From Kitasatospora sp. GAS204B (lineage in GTDB: Bacteria > Actinomycetota > Actinomycetes > Streptomycetales > Streptomycetaceae), in the NCBI RefSeq assembly GCF_029892155.1, contig NZ_JARZAG010000023.1:1-64000 (forward strand): a DNA stretch of 64,000 bases, given 5' to 3'. Shown in pieces: positions 27,736-35,345 of the stretch. The position numbers and the translations under genes were made by a program. Position 1 is the stretch's first letter. Every line of letters begins with the position of its first letter. The notes under the pieces are model-generated. The model made no database searches, was not told the origin of the DNA, and was given only the letters and a program-made list of their open reading frames with translations.

Positions 27736-28437
27736 TCAGATGTGCTGGATCTCCGTGCCGCCACCCGGCTGGAATCCCCGCAGGTACCCGGGCAACTCGC
27801 GCTCGGTGCCCGGGTGCGGCTGCGGCGTGCCGTAGACGGTCGACACCGGCACCACGCCGGACCAGTACGGCAGGTCCGCGTCCTCCGGGTCGTCCGACGC
27901 GCCGTCGTTGCGCGACTTGGCCGAGACCTCGTCGAGTACCAGTCGGATCACCGCCGTCTTGGCCAGCTCCTTCGGACTGGCCGCGCGGACGTCCGCCGAG
28001 CGCCCCGGGATCGCCTGGTCGACCAGCGCGTCGAGCGCCACCGCCAGCTCGGCCGGGTCGGTGACCTGCTCGGCGACGCCGTGCGCGACGACCGAGCGGA
28101 AGTTGACGGAGTGGTTGAAGGCCGACTTGGTCAGCACCAGGCCGTCCACCTGGGTGACCGTCACGCAGACCGGCAGGCCGGCCGCGCCGCCGGCCGCCCG
28201 CAGCGGGCGGCTGCCGGTGGAGCCGTGCAGGTAGAGCCGGTCGTCGACCCGGGCGAAGATCGTCGGCAGCACCACCGGCGCGCCGTCCGCCACGAAGCCC
28301 AGGTGGCAGACCCAGGCGGTGTCGAGGACCGCGTGGATCTCGGCCCGCTCCCAGCTCGCCCGCTCCTTGTAGCGGGTGGGCGTGGTGCGCGGGGTGCGGG
28401 CGTACCGTTCCTGCTGCTCGGTGCGAGGCTCCGACAT
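27736..28437 (-). CDS. Pyridoxamine 5'-phosphate oxidase-like flavin-binding protein
   Basis: 233 residues with the split-barrel PNPOx-like fold: AVLDTAWVCHLGFVADGAPVVLPTIFARVDDRLYLHGSTGS near the N terminus, then VCVTVTQVDGLVLTKSAFNHSVNFRSVVAHG. The family binds FMN or F420. This group is annotated as flavin-nucleotide-binding and its substrate is unknown. It is divergent from a MocR regulator, with 26 bp between the start codons. A link to vitamin B6 is therefore plausible but not shown. Confidence 0.88.
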   Translation of the reverse strand: MSEPRTEQQERYARTPRTTPTRYKERASWERAEIHAVLDTAWVCHLGFVADGAPVVLPTIFARVDDRLYLHGSTGSRPLRAAGGAAGLPVCVTVTQVDGLVLTKSAFNHSVNFRSVVAHGVAEQVTDPAELAVALDALVDQAIPGRSADVRAASPKELAKTAVIRLVLDEVSAKSRNDGASDDPEDADLPYWSGVVPVSTVYGTPQPHPGTERELPGYLRGFQPGGGTEIQHI

Positions 28438-28447
28438 GACAACCCCC

Positions 28448-28463
28448 TATGTACTAGTGCATA
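28448..28463. promoter_or_regulatory. Palindrome in the PNPOx/MocR divergent promoter
   Basis: TATGTACTAGTGCATA is palindromic in seven of eight base pairs and occupies most of the 26-bp gap between divergent start codons. It is AT-rich in a G+C-rich setting and includes a TACTAG that could serve as a -10 box for a leaderless MocR transcript. Candidate MocR binding site. Confidence 0.65.
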
Positions 28464-29825
28464 ATGATGTTTGTGCTAGGAGACTATCGGATTCAGGGCC
28501 GCCGCGCCACGGACATCGCCGCCGACGTCGAACGCGCGGTCGGCGCGGGAGAGCTGCAGCCCGGTCAAGCGCTGCCCCCGCTACGCGAGTTGGCCGAGGA
28601 GCTGGGGGTCAACCCGAACACCGTGGCCGCCGCCTACCGCCTGCTGCGCGACCGTGGGGTGATCGAGACCGCCGGGCGCCGGGGCAGCCGCATCCGCCCG
28701 CGTCCGGTCACCACCTACCGTGACCAGGTCCGGCTCGACGTCCCGCCGGGCGCCCGCAACCTGGCGTCCGGCAATCCCGACCCGCGCCTGCTGCCGCCGC
28801 TCGCCCCCGCCCTCGCGGTGGCCGCCGCCGCCGCCGACCAGGACCCCGTGCTCTACGGCCGTCCCGCCACCGACCCCGAACTGATCGAGCTCGCCGCTGC
28901 CGGCTTCCGGGCCGACGGGGCGCCCGAGGGCGCGTTCGCGGTCACCAACGGTGCGTTGGACGCGATCGACCGGGTGCTGGCCACCCAGCTGCGGCCCGGT
29001 GACGCGGTCGCCGTCGAGGACCCGGGGTGGCGCAGCCTGCTCGACCTGCTGCCCGCCCACGGGCTGCGCACCCTGCCGGTCGCGCTGGACGACCAGGGGC
29101 CGCGCCCCGAGGCGCTGGCCGGCGCGCTGGCGGCCGGCGCCCGGGCGCTGGTCGTCACCAGCCGGGCGCAGAACCCGACCGGCGCCGCGATCACCGCCGC
29201 CCGGGCCGCCGAGCTGCGCGCCGTGCTGGCCGGGCACCCGGACGTGCTGCTGCTGGAGGACGACCACGGGCACGGCATCACCGCGCTGCCGTTCGTCACC
29301 CTGGCCTGCGCCGCCGACCGCCGTCCCGTGGTCTCCCGCTGGGTGGTGATCCGCTCGGCTGCCAAGGCCTTCGGGCCCGACCTGCGGCTGGCCGTGCTGA
29401 CGGGAGATCAGGCCACCATCGACCGGCTGCGCGGCCGCCAGCGCCTGGACACCGGCTGGGTCAGCCATCTGCTGCAGCGCGCCACCGCCGAGCTCTGGCG
29501 CACCCACGGCGCTCGCCCCGCCGGTGTCGCCGAGGCCTACGCCGCCCGCCGCGAGGCGCTGTTGGCGGCGCTGGCCGCGCACGGCATCGTCGGCCAGGGC
29601 GTGAGCGGGGTGAACGTCTGGGTCCCGGTGTCGGAGGAGACCGGCACCGTGGTCGGCCTGCTGCAGCGCGGCTGGGTGGTCGCCCCGGGGACGGCGTTCC
29701 GGGTGCAGTCCCCGCCCGGGGTGCGGATCAGCGTGGCCGAACTGGACCCGGCCGAGGCGCCGCGGCTGGCCGCCGACCTGGCGACCGTGCTGGCGGGGTC
29801 GACGGCGGGGGCGCGGCAGATCTGA
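28464..29825 (+). CDS. MocR/PdxR-like regulator (GntR HTH fused to aminotransferase-like domain)
   Basis: 453 residues: an N-terminal GntR-type winged helix (LPPLRELAEELGVNPNTVAAAYRLLRDRGVIETAGRRGSRI, ~35-75), a linker, and a fold-type I aminotransferase domain. The latter has SRAQNPTGAAIT, LLLEDDHGHGI and the PLP-lysine candidate in RSAAKAFGPDLR. MocR proteins such as PdxR sense PLP and usually control a divergent neighbour. The two ATGs at 28464 and 28467 lack a ribosome binding site, consistent with a leaderless mRNA. Confidence 0.9.
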   Translation: MMFVLGDYRIQGRRATDIAADVERAVGAGELQPGQALPPLRELAEELGVNPNTVAAAYRLLRDRGVIETAGRRGSRIRPRPVTTYRDQVRLDVPPGARNLASGNPDPRLLPPLAPALAVAAAAADQDPVLYGRPATDPELIELAAAGFRADGAPEGAFAVTNGALDAIDRVLATQLRPGDAVAVEDPGWRSLLDLLPAHGLRTLPVALDDQGPRPEALAGALAAGARALVVTSRAQNPTGAAITAARAAELRAVLAGHPDVLLLEDDHGHGITALPFVTLACAADRRPVVSRWVVIRSAAKAFGPDLRLAVLTGDQATIDRLRGRQRLDTGWVSHLLQRATAELWRTHGARPAGVAEAYAARREALLAALAAHGIVGQGVSGVNVWVPVSEETGTVVGLLQRGWVVAPGTAFRVQSPPGVRISVAELDPAEAPRLAADLATVLAGSTAGARQI

Positions 29826-29853
29826 GCCGGGGGCGGGTGACGAGTCGACAGTA

Positions 29854-29907
29854 GTTAACGCAGCGGTAACAAGGCAGGAAAAGGTGCTGCAGCTACCTAG
29901 CGGTAAC
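29854..29907. promoter_or_regulatory. Palindrome and direct repeat upstream of the SGNH hydrolase gene
   Basis: GTTAACGCAGCGGTAAC (29854-29870) is an almost perfect 17-bp palindrome. Its right part, AGCGGTAAC, recurs exactly at 29899-29907. These are the only AT-richer elements in the ~190 bp between the MocR stop and the secreted hydrolase start. Confidence 0.5.
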
Positions 29908-30013
29908 CGGCGCGCGCATGCCACATTCATCGCGCCACCGGCCGGCGGCTCTCCCTCACCCAGAGCGGTTCCCCACCCCACGCCGGGGAGCCGCTGACCG
30001 CAGGAGTTCCGTC

Positions 30014-31189
30014 GTGCCCGAAACCTGGAACAGCCCTACGCGCGTCCCCGCGGCCAAGCGGCTGCTCGCCGCCGCACTCGCCCTCCCGCTCTGCGCCACC
30101 GCCCTGCTGGCGGTCGCCGCCGCCCCCGCTCGGGCCGCCTCGGGCCCCACCGCGAGCGTCAGCCTGGGGGACAGCTACATCTCCGGCGAGGCCGGCCGCT
30201 GGATGGGCAACAGCGACACCAGCAGCGGCGACCGCGCCGGCACCGACCTGGCCTGGAACGGCAGCGGCTACGACCCCAGCCTGGTCTACGGCTCGACCTA
30301 CGCCAGCGGCTGCGACCGCTCGAACTCGGCCGAGGTCACCGGCGCCACCGGCATCGCGCAGACCAGCATCAACCTGGCCTGCTCCGGCGCCACCACCGCC
30401 GACGTCTTCCGCGCGGTGGACGGCGGCCAGAGCTACAAGGGCGAGGCCCCGCAGGCCGACCAGCTCGCCACCGTCGCGGCGCAGAACAGGGTCCAGCTGA
30501 TCACCCTCTCGATCGGCGGCAACGACCTGGCCTTCGGCAGCGTCATCCAGACCTGCGCCGAGGACTGGCTGATCTACGACTCGTACTGCCACGACACCGA
30601 GCAGGCCGCCGTGGACGCGAAGATGGCCACCGCGATGGCGAACGTCGGCAAGTCGATCGACGAGATCCGGGCGGCGATGGCCGGTGACGGCTACAGCCCG
30701 AGCAGCTACCGGATCGTGCTCCAGTCCTACCCGTCGCCGATCCCGCGCAGCTCGGAGAACCGCTACCCCGAGACGGGCTGGACGCGCGAGTCCGAGGGCG
30801 GCTGCCCGTTCTGGAACGCCGACTCCGACTGGGCCCGCGACTCGCTGGTCCCGGAGATCTCCGACAACCTGGCGGCCGTCGCGGCAAGCCACGGCGTGCA
30901 GTTCCTCGACCTGCGCGACTTCCTGCAGGGCCGCGAGGTCTGCTCGACCGCCACGCAGCTCGCCACCCCGGGCGCGGGCCCGTCCGCGACCACCAGCGAG
31001 TGGGCCCGCTTCCTGGACGCCGGGCTCAGCACCCAGGGCACCACCCAGGAGTCGATGCACCCGAACTACTACGCCCAGCTCGGCCTCAGCCGCTGCCTGT
31101 CCCTGCTCTGGGCGCAGCAGAGCGGCGACTTCGCCTGCCGCAACACGCCCGGCGAGGACGCCTCCGGGATGTACCTGACGGCTTCCTGA
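30014..31189 (+). CDS. Secreted SGNH/GDSL hydrolase
   Basis: 391 residues with a signal peptide (cleavage probably after APARA, near residue 41). The SGNH blocks are LGDSYISGE with nucleophile S54, SCSGATT-like LACSGATTADV, SIGGNDLAF, and ESMHPNYY with H349. The residue three before the histidine is glutamate (E346) rather than aspartate. The S. scabies esterase likewise lacks a standard acid. Many cysteines suggest disulfides outside the cell. Probably an extracellular lipase/esterase. The GTG follows CAGGAG by 7 bases. Single gene between a regulator and a terminator. Confidence 0.9.
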   Translation: MPETWNSPTRVPAAKRLLAAALALPLCATALLAVAAAPARAASGPTASVSLGDSYISGEAGRWMGNSDTSSGDRAGTDLAWNGSGYDPSLVYGSTYASGCDRSNSAEVTGATGIAQTSINLACSGATTADVFRAVDGGQSYKGEAPQADQLATVAAQNRVQLITLSIGGNDLAFGSVIQTCAEDWLIYDSYCHDTEQAAVDAKMATAMANVGKSIDEIRAAMAGDGYSPSSYRIVLQSYPSPIPRSSENRYPETGWTRESEGGCPFWNADSDWARDSLVPEISDNLAAVAASHGVQFLDLRDFLQGREVCSTATQLATPGAGPSATTSEWARFLDAGLSTQGTTQESMHPNYYAQLGLSRCLSLLWAQQSGDFACRNTPGEDASGMYLTAS

Positions 31190-31208
31190 CCGCCGCCGGA
31201 AGCACGCG

Positions 31209-31244
31209 CACGCCGCCGATCCCAGGTCGGGGATCGGCGGCGTG
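31209..31244. terminator. Bidirectional terminator
   Basis: 15-bp perfect stem CACGCCGCCGATCCC / GGGATCGGCGGCGTG with a 6-base loop, between the convergent SGNH hydrolase and NADH dehydrogenase genes. Confidence 0.9.
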
Positions 31245-31265
31245 ACCTGCTCGAACGCGCGATGC

Positions 31266-32624
31266 TCAGTGCTTGGCGTGCAGCGAGCTGGTGTGCTCGC
31301 GGATCTGCTCCTTGGTCAGGTACGCGTCGGTGTACTCGAAGTCCCGCAGCTTGGCGGGCCGCTGGGACAGGAACCCGATCCGGACGAAGTCGTCGCCCGC
31401 GGTCGCGTTCAGCAGCCAGCTGGCGCCGACCCGCAGCTTGGCCACGTTGGTCCGCAGCGCCATCAGGTGGTAGCCGCGCGCCACCAGCTGGGCCGGCACG
31501 CCGGTCATCTCCACGCCGAGCGGCTTGGAGACCGCGTCCTTGCCGCCCAGGTCGACCACCAGGCCCAAGTCCTTGTGGTAGTACGGCTCCAGTGGCTGGT
31601 TGCGCAGCGCGGCGACCAGGTTGTCCGCCACCTTGCGGCCCTGGCGGGCCGAGTGCTGCGCGGTGGGCGGGCAGACCGCGCCGTCGCCCTTGGCCAGGTC
31701 GGGCACCGCCGCCGCGTCGCCGAGCGCGAAGATGCCGTCGAACTGCGGCACCCGCATCTCGGCGGTCACCGCGATCCGCCCGCGCACCGTCTCCGCGTCC
31801 AGCGTGCCGATCAGCGGGCTGGCCGCGACGCCCGCGGTCCAGATCAGCGTGCGCGAGGGGATCACCCGTCCGTCGGTGAAGGTCACGGTGGTGTCGCCGA
31901 CCTCGGCCACCGAGACGCCGAGCGAGACCTCGACACCGCGGTCGCGCAGCACCTTCAGCGCCCGGGTGCCGAGGTGCTCGCCGAGTTCGGGCATCAGCTT
32001 GGGCGCGATGTCGATCAGATGCCACTTGATCAGCCGCGGGTCGAGCCGCGGGTAGCGGTCCAGCGCGGCGGTGGTCAGCCGCTGCAGGCAGGCCGCCGTC
32101 TCAGTGCCCGCGTAGCCGCCGCCGACCACCACGAACTGCAGCCGGGACTCGCGCTCGGCCTGGTCCAGCGTGGCCGAGGCGAGATCGAGCTGGGCGATCA
32201 CGTGGTCGCGGATGTACGCGGCCTCGGCCAGCGTCTTCATCCCGCGCGCGTGGTCGGTCAGGCCGGGGATGTCGAAGGTGCGGGTGATGCTGCCGGGGGC
32301 CAGCACCAGGTAGTCGTACGGCTCGGTGACCACCTCCTCGGTGATCTTGCGGACGATGCAGACCTTGGCCCGCGGATCGATCCCGATCGCACCGCCCGGG
32401 ATGATGTCGGTGCGGTGCAGCGAGCGGCGCAGCGAGACCGCCACCGACTGCGGGGTGAGCACCCCGGCGGCGACGTGCGGCAGCAGCGGTAGGTACAGCT
32501 GATAACTGAACGGGGCGACCAGGGTGATCTGCGCCTCCGTCGCGGCGAGCTTGCGCTCCAGCCGACGGGCGCACTCCAGTCCGGCGAAACCGCCGCCCAC
32601 CACCAGGATCCGAGGACGTTCCAT
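31266..32624 (-). CDS. ndh: Type II NADH dehydrogenase (NDH-2)
   Basis: 452-residue FAD enzyme that passes electrons from NADH to quinone without pumping protons. The first dinucleotide fold is RILVVGGGFAGLECA (residues 5-19) and the NADH fold is FVVVGGGYAGTETA in the middle. The FAD-contacting IFALGDAAAV and the C-terminal membrane-associating segment are present. The ATG has AAGGAAG 8 bases upstream; long in-frame N-terminal extension is shadow sequence. Divergent from the HipA-like gene. Confidence 0.92.
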   Translation of the reverse strand: MERPRILVVGGGFAGLECARRLERKLAATEAQITLVAPFSYQLYLPLLPHVAAGVLTPQSVAVSLRRSLHRTDIIPGGAIGIDPRAKVCIVRKITEEVVTEPYDYLVLAPGSITRTFDIPGLTDHARGMKTLAEAAYIRDHVIAQLDLASATLDQAERESRLQFVVVGGGYAGTETAACLQRLTTAALDRYPRLDPRLIKWHLIDIAPKLMPELGEHLGTRALKVLRDRGVEVSLGVSVAEVGDTTVTFTDGRVIPSRTLIWTAGVAASPLIGTLDAETVRGRIAVTAEMRVPQFDGIFALGDAAAVPDLAKGDGAVCPPTAQHSARQGRKVADNLVAALRNQPLEPYYHKDLGLVVDLGGKDAVSKPLGVEMTGVPAQLVARGYHLMALRTNVAKLRVGASWLLNATAGDDFVRIGFLSQRPAKLRDFEYTDAYLTKEQIREHTSSLHAKH

Positions 32625-32741
32625 CGCTGTCTTCCTTCGCAGTCGGCGGGGCCCATGTGACGGCACGCCACGTCCCGGCCACCCTCGCATGGCCCCTGGG
32701 GGCGCGCCACCGCAGCACGGGCGGATGGGTAGGGTTGGCGC

Positions 32742-33512
32742 GTGCTTCGTGAGGTGACGGCGATCCGCTACGTGACGCCACTGCGAGAAGGCGGCTCGAT
32801 GCCGGGCCTGGTGGAGGCCGACGACCACCGGCTGTACGCGCTCAAGTGGAGTGGCGCGGCGCAGGGGCCCAAGGCGCTGGTGGCCGAGGTGCTGGCGGGG
32901 CGGATCGCCCAGGCGTTGGGGTTGGCGGTGCCCGAGCTGGTGCGGATCGACCTCGATCCGGTGCTGGCCCGCAGCGAGCCGGAGCAGCAGATCCAGGAGC
33001 AGATGCGCGCCAGCGGCGGGGTCAACGTGGGCCTGGCGTTCCTGAGCGGGGCGTTCAACTTCGACCCGCTCTGCTTCCAGGTGGACCCCGAGCAGGCCGC
33101 CCGGGTGCTCTGGTTCGACGCGCTGATCGGCAACGTCGACCGGTCCTGGCGCAATCCCAACCTGCTGGTGGCCGATGGACGGCTGCACCTGATCGACCAC
33201 GGCGCGAGCCTGATCTTCCACCACCACTGGGCCGGGGCGGCCGGCTGGACCAGGCGCCCGTACGACGCGGGCGATCACGCGCTGGGCCGCTTCGCCGGTG
33301 ACCTGACGGCGGCCGACGCGGAGCTGGCCCCGAGGGTGACCGCCGAGCTGCTGACCGCGGCGGCGGACGCGATCCCCGAGGAGTTCCTGCTCGACGAGCC
33401 CGGTTTCGAGCACCCCGCCGCCGTCCGGGCCGCCTACGTCGCGCAGTTGCTGGCGCGGCTGGCCGGGCCGCGCGACTGGCTGCCCGCCCGTTCTGCGGAG
33501 GCGACCCGATGA
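32742..33512 (+). CDS. HipA-like kinase family protein
   Basis: 256 residues resembling the kinase core of HipA/PI3-4-kinase-like proteins. A lysine in YALKWSG (K35) could bind ATP. The catalytic-type segment GNVDRSWRNPN carries D133 and N138/N140, and LIDHGASL carries the metal aspartate D152. It is much shorter than HipA toxins (about 440 residues) and lacks the N-subdomain and a HipB partner. Its stop overlaps the next gene's start (ATGA), so the two are co-translated. Substrate unknown; toxin activity is not implied by sequence alone. Confidence 0.82.
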   Translation: MLREVTAIRYVTPLREGGSMPGLVEADDHRLYALKWSGAAQGPKALVAEVLAGRIAQALGLAVPELVRIDLDPVLARSEPEQQIQEQMRASGGVNVGLAFLSGAFNFDPLCFQVDPEQAARVLWFDALIGNVDRSWRNPNLLVADGRLHLIDHGASLIFHHHWAGAAGWTRRPYDAGDHALGRFAGDLTAADAELAPRVTAELLTAAADAIPEEFLLDEPGFEHPAAVRAAYVAQLLARLAGPRDWLPARSAEATR

Positions 33513-33544
33513 CCGAGCGCCATGACATGACCGAGCGCCACGAC
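33509..33544 (+). repeat. 18-bp tandem duplication at a start codon
   Basis: Two adjacent copies of ATGACCGAGCGCCATGAC, the second with one T-to-C change, encode the repeated MTERHD at the N terminus of the DUF3037 protein. The first copy also overlaps the stop of the HipA-like gene. Confidence 0.9.
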
Positions 33545-33910
33545 TACGAGTACGCGGTGATCCGGGCGGTGCCCCGGGTCGAGCGCGGTGAGTGCGTCAA
33601 CCTCGGGGTGCTGCTGTACTGCCGCTGGCGCGAGGAGCTGGTGGTGCGCACGCTGCTGCCCGAGGCGAAGCTGCTGGCGCTGGACCCGGCGGTCGACCTC
33701 GACGCGGTGGCGCGGGCGCTGCGCGGGATCGAGGGCATCTGCGCCGGCGGCCCGGCCGCGGGCCCTGCGGCCGGTGACAGTCCCGGGCAGCGGTTCCGCT
33801 GGCTGACGGCGCCGCGCAGTGCCGTGGTCCAGCCCGGGCCGGTGCACACCGGGCTGACCGCCGACCCGGCGGCGGAGCTGGCGCGGCTCTTCGCGCAGCT
33901 GGTGGCCTGA
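33509..33910 (+). CDS. DUF3037 family protein
   Basis: 133 residues of the DUF3037 family (YEYAVIRAVPRVERGECVNLGVLLYCR), of unknown function. Genes of this family commonly sit beside HipA-like kinases, as here with a 4-bp overlap. The first 12 residues are a tandem duplication, MTERHD-MTERHD, so initiation could occur at 33509 or at the second ATG, 33527. The C terminus has a Gly/Ala/Pro-rich insertion (CAGGPAAGPAAGD). Confidence 0.85.
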   Translation: MTERHDMTERHDYEYAVIRAVPRVERGECVNLGVLLYCRWREELVVRTLLPEAKLLALDPAVDLDAVARALRGIEGICAGGPAAGPAAGDSPGQRFRWLTAPRSAVVQPGPVHTGLTADPAAELARLFAQLVA

Positions 33911-33960
33911 GCGGCGGTCGCTCCCGGCCCGGTTGTTTGCCGAACTCAACACTGGACTGG

Positions 33961-33973
33961 ATAAAAGTTTTAT
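33961..33973. promoter_or_regulatory. AT-rich palindrome before the MarR gene
   Basis: ATAAAAGTTTTAT, a perfect 6-bp inverted repeat around one base, centred about 22 bp before the MarR start codon. It stands out in its G+C-rich setting and is a natural autoregulatory MarR site or part of the promoter. Confidence 0.65.
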
Positions 33974-33988
33974 GCGTCCTGTGATCTC

Positions 33989-34429
33989 ATGGATGCCATG
34001 ACCACCCTCGCACCCCCCGTCAGCACCCCCGCTCTGATGGAGGCGGTGGCGGCCGTGAGCGCCGCCTACTTCCTCGACTTCGCCGCCGCCGCCGGCCGGC
34101 ACGGGCTCAGCTCCTCCCAGGCCAAGGCGCTCGGCGTGGTGCTGGAGCCGGTGCCGATGCGGGCGCTGGCCGGTCGGCTCGGCTGCGACGCCTCCAACGT
34201 GACCGGCATCGTCGACCGCCTGGAGGGGCTGGGCCTGGCACGTCGGGAGGCGGCCGCGAGCGACCGTCGGGTGAAGATCGTCACCATCACCGACCAGGGG
34301 CACGAGGTGCTGCTGAAGATCCGCGCGGACATGACCAGGGCGCACCGGGCGCTGGACTCGCTCAGCGAGGAGCAGCGTGCCGGTCTGCTGACGATGTGCC
34401 GGCAGCTGCTGCCGCTGCTGGGCAACTGA
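33989..34429 (+). CDS. MarR family transcriptional regulator
   Basis: 146 residues with a central winged helix: MRALAGRLGCDASNVTGIVDRLEGLGLARREAAASDRRVKIVTITDQG. The N- and C-terminal helices form the dimer interface. Start could be this ATG or the one 9 bases later; neither has a good ribosome binding site. The palindrome just upstream suggests autoregulation. The target gene is not obvious, as a strong terminator separates it from the transporter downstream. Confidence 0.9.
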   Translation: MDAMTTLAPPVSTPALMEAVAAVSAAYFLDFAAAAGRHGLSSSQAKALGVVLEPVPMRALAGRLGCDASNVTGIVDRLEGLGLARREAAASDRRVKIVTITDQGHEVLLKIRADMTRAHRALDSLSEEQRAGLLTMCRQLLPLLGN

Positions 34430-34444
34430 CCCTCGGGGTCCGCC

Positions 34445-34497
34445 GGCCGCCCTCGGCGTCCAACCGCCGGACCGGCTGCTGGACGCCGAGGGCGGCC
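34445..34497 (+). terminator. Terminator after the MarR gene
   Basis: 18-bp perfect stem GGCCGCCCTCGGCGTCCA / TGGACGCCGAGGGCGGCC with a 17-base loop, 15 bp beyond the stop codon. Confidence 0.85.
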
Positions 34498-34539
34498 GTC
34501 TGATTGCGTGTGCCCGGTCGCAATCGATCGTTCGGGGGC

Positions 34540-35277
34540 ATGCCGGTGACACACGGGTGGGAAGGCGTGCTGCTGCTGGGCGTGGTGGTGCTGGCCGGTG
34601 CCTCGGTGCAGCGGATGGCGGGGATCGGCTTCGCGCTGGTCGCCGCGCCCGCGCTGGTGCTGCTGCTGGGCGCGGGCCCCGGGGTGGTGCTGGCCAACTG
34701 TGCGGCCGGGGCGATCAGCGCGATCGGGCTGGCGACCAGCTGGCGCCAGGTCCGCCCCGGCGCGATGGTGCCGCTGGTGGCGGCCGCCGCCCTGAGCGTG
34801 CCGGCCGGCGCCTGGGTGGCGGCCCGGCTGCCCGAGCCGCAGCTGCTGGCCGGGATGGGCCTGCTGGTCAGCGTCGCGGTGCTGCTGGTGATCTGCGGCA
34901 CCCGGGTGGCCGCGCTGCGCGGACTGCGCGGGGCGCTGGCGGCGGGGGCGGCCAGCGGCTTCATGAACGCCTCGGCCGGGGTGGGTGGCCCGGCCCTGTC
35001 GCTGTACGCGGTGAACGAGGGCTGGACGGTGCGCGAGTTCGTGCCGAACGCCCAGTTCTACGGCCTGCTGGTGAACCTCCTGTCGGTGCTGGTCAAGGGG
35101 ACGCCCAGGCTCAGCCGCCCGTCCTGGCTGGCGGTGGCCGTGGCGCTCGGCCTCGGCGCGCTGATCGGGCGCGAGCTGGCCGGACGGGTGCCCGAACACC
35201 GGGCCCGCACCCTGGTGTTGCTGCTCGCGCTGGCGGGCGGGCTGACCACGCTGGGCAAGGGCCTGCTGGAGTTGTAG
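34540..35277 (+). CDS. TauE/SafE (TSUP) family membrane transporter
   Basis: 245 residues with seven to eight membrane helices and the two-repeat TSUP pattern (GVVVLAGASVQRMAGIGFALVAAPALVLLLG; SGFMNASAGVGGPALSLYAVNEGW). Known members export sulfite, sulfoacetate or related organosulfur anions; the substrate here is not identifiable. The ATG in CGGGGGCATG is preferred to a TTG 36 bases earlier. It ends 68 bp before purB. Confidence 0.9.
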   Translation: MPVTHGWEGVLLLGVVVLAGASVQRMAGIGFALVAAPALVLLLGAGPGVVLANCAAGAISAIGLATSWRQVRPGAMVPLVAAAALSVPAGAWVAARLPEPQLLAGMGLLVSVAVLLVICGTRVAALRGLRGALAAGAASGFMNASAGVGGPALSLYAVNEGWTVREFVPNAQFYGLLVNLLSVLVKGTPRLSRPSWLAVAVALGLGALIGRELAGRVPEHRARTLVLLLALAGGLTTLGKGLLEL

Positions 35278-35345
35278 GGCCGGTCCTACCAGCGGCGCTG
35301 GGGCCGTCGACACTGGGCTGACCTCGACTGTTAACCTTGCGAAGC

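Noticed and set aside
32742..33512. Classical HipBA toxin-antitoxin
   Set aside because: No HipB-like DNA-binding partner and the kinase is far shorter than HipA.
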